NCBI GenBank assembly: GCA_026786155.1
Contig: JAJAYR010000040.1
Span: 1-6,656, forward strand
Length of the DNA: 6,656 nucleotides
DNA from: Pyrinomonadaceae bacterium
Lineage (GTDB): Bacteria; Acidobacteriota; Blastocatellia; Pyrinomonadales; Pyrinomonadaceae
Reading direction: 5' to 3'
Part shown: positions 5,768 to 6,656 of the stretch, one piece after another
Numbering within the stretch: position 1 is the stretch's first letter
Layout of the letters: each line of letters opens with the position of its first letter
Notes under the pieces: generated by a model
Told to the model about the DNA's origin: nothing
Database searches by the model: none
Seen by the model: the letters and a program-made list of their open reading frames with translations, nothing else
Translations under genes and position numbers: made by a program

Positions 5768-6656
5768 ATGATTGAGCCGAATTTTTTAAAACTACACCGT
5801 GCGGGCGAACTCAAAGACAGAGTTACGCGGCTTGAAAAACTGCTCGAAAGCTGCACAGTTTGTCCGAAGGATTGCGGAAACAATCGTCTGAATGACGAAA
5901 TCGCGGCGTGTTATTCCGGGCGTTTGCCGATTGTTTCGAGTTACACGGCGCATTTCGGCGAAGAACCCGTTTTGTCGGGGACGAACGGCGCGGGCAATAT
6001 ATTTTTCGGCAACTGCAATCTGCGCTGCGTTTACTGTCAGAATTTTCAAATCTCGCAAACGTGGAAAACCCAGAAGAAAAACGAAGTTTCACACGAACGG
6101 CTGGCGGAAATGATGCTCGAATTACAATCGAAAGGTTGTCATAACATCGGTTTCGTTTCGCCGACGCATTTTGCGCCGCAGATGGCGCGGGCGATTTTTA
6201 TCGCGGCGCAGAACGGTTTGAAACTGCCGATTGTTTATAATACGAACGCTTACGATTCGGTCGAGGTTTTGAAATTGCTCGACGGCATTGTTGACGTTTA
6301 TCTGCCCGATTTGAAATACGCGGAAAATTCGGTCGGCTTCGAGTTTTCCAAAATCCGCGATTACGCGACGTTGGCGCGGGCAGCGATAAAGGAAATGTTT
6401 CGACAAACGGGTGATAAACTGATTTTTGATGAAAACGGTCTTTTGCAGAAAGGTTTGCTGATTCGCCTGCTGGTTTTGCCGAACGATTTGGCGGGAATCG
6501 AAGAAAATCTGCGCTGGATTCGAGATGAACTTTCACCGCGCACGGCGATTTCACTAATGGCGCAATACTACGCGACGAACAAAGCCGCGACGGACGAACG
6601 CTACATTTTATTATCGCGCCGCATCTCCGAACGCGAATGGTTTTCCGCCGTTTCCC
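5768..6656 (+). CDS. Radical SAM protein, COG1313/PflX-like (PflA homologue), 3' end cut by window
   Basis: The plus strand is open for 296 codons from the ATG at 5768 to the window edge, so the C-terminus is missing, probably by only a short stretch. A radical SAM CxxxCxxC motif (Cys83, Cys87, Cys90 in CNLRCVYCQNF) binds the 4Fe-4S cluster that cleaves S-adenosylmethionine. Before it lie four more cysteines (29, 32, 36, 48) in a CTVCPKDCG.NR pattern that may hold a second metal site. GNIFF (76-80), SPTHF (131-135), VYNTNAY (156-162) and DVYLPDLKY (176-184) match the COG1313 group, related to pyruvate formate-lyase activating enzymes but of unproven substrate. An in-frame TGA lies two codons upstream, so 5768 is the first possible ATG. 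There is no clear ribosome site. No glycyl radical enzyme partner is present in the window. Confidence 0.9.
   Translation, partial: MIEPNFLKLHRAGELKDRVTRLEKLLESCTVCPKDCGNNRLNDEIAACYSGRLPIVSSYTAHFGEEPVLSGTNGAGNIFFGNCNLRCVYCQNFQISQTWKTQKKNEVSHERLAEMMLELQSKGCHNIGFVSPTHFAPQMARAIFIAAQNGLKLPIVYNTNAYDSVEVLKLLDGIVDVYLPDLKYAENSVGFEFSKIRDYATLARAAIKEMFRQTGDKLIFDENGLLQKGLLIRLLVLPNDLAGIEENLRWIRDELSPRTAISLMAQYYATNKAATDERYILLSRRISEREWFSAVS

Noticed and set aside
5480..5883. Several overlapping small frames on both strands in the repeat gap
   Set aside because: They are translations of the hairpin cluster, change frame freely, and show no protein family pattern.

Overview
The window is ordinary bacterial chromosomal DNA with mid GC content. 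It holds seven protein genes: four on the minus strand on the left (1-2898) and three on the plus strand on the right (3062-6656). The gene set (a secreted protein of YARHG repeats, a secreted glycine-zipper protein, a DUF2721 membrane protein, a COG1313-type radical SAM protein) and the many short hairpins between genes suggest an acidobacterium, perhaps of the Blastocatellia/Pyrinomonadaceae. This is inference from general resemblance; no rRNA or other marker is present. I see no tRNA, rRNA, CRISPR array or insertion sequence.

Left, minus strand (1-1168): a compact three-gene operon. A good promoter (-35 TTTACA, 17-bp spacer, -10 TACATT) drives a YefM/Phd-type antitoxin. It overlaps by one base (TGATG) a YoeB-type RNase toxin whose catalytic residues are all present. 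Three bases further on, a gene starts for a coiled-coil protein with a J-domain HPD motif, and it runs off the left edge. A toxin-antitoxin pair so tightly joined to a possible Hsp70 co-chaperone is the most unusual gene arrangement here.

Middle left, minus strand (1182-2943): a two-gene operon with an extended -10 promoter. An OsmC-family protein is followed after 7 bases by a secreted protein made of four YARHG-like repeats. A strong hairpin terminator closes it and separates it from the toxin-antitoxin promoter.

Right, plus strand: a divergently transcribed secreted protein with a strong ribosome binding site, two Asn/Ser/Tyr-rich linkers, beta-rich domains and a glycine zipper (3062-4669), then a strong terminator. 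Next come a DUF2721 three-helix membrane protein (4863-5444), possibly leaderless, and a radical SAM protein of the PflA-like COG1313 type (5768 to the right edge, incomplete).

The non-coding DNA is rich in structure. A perfect 16-bp palindrome with a 3-base loop adjoins the terminator at 4742. The 323-bp gap before the radical SAM gene holds a heptamer AATTCGT-type repeat and a cluster of six hairpins. All six have exactly three-base loops, and two of them are reverse-complement copies of each other, giving a REPIN-like layout. One more hairpin with a three-base loop lies at 1233-1251.
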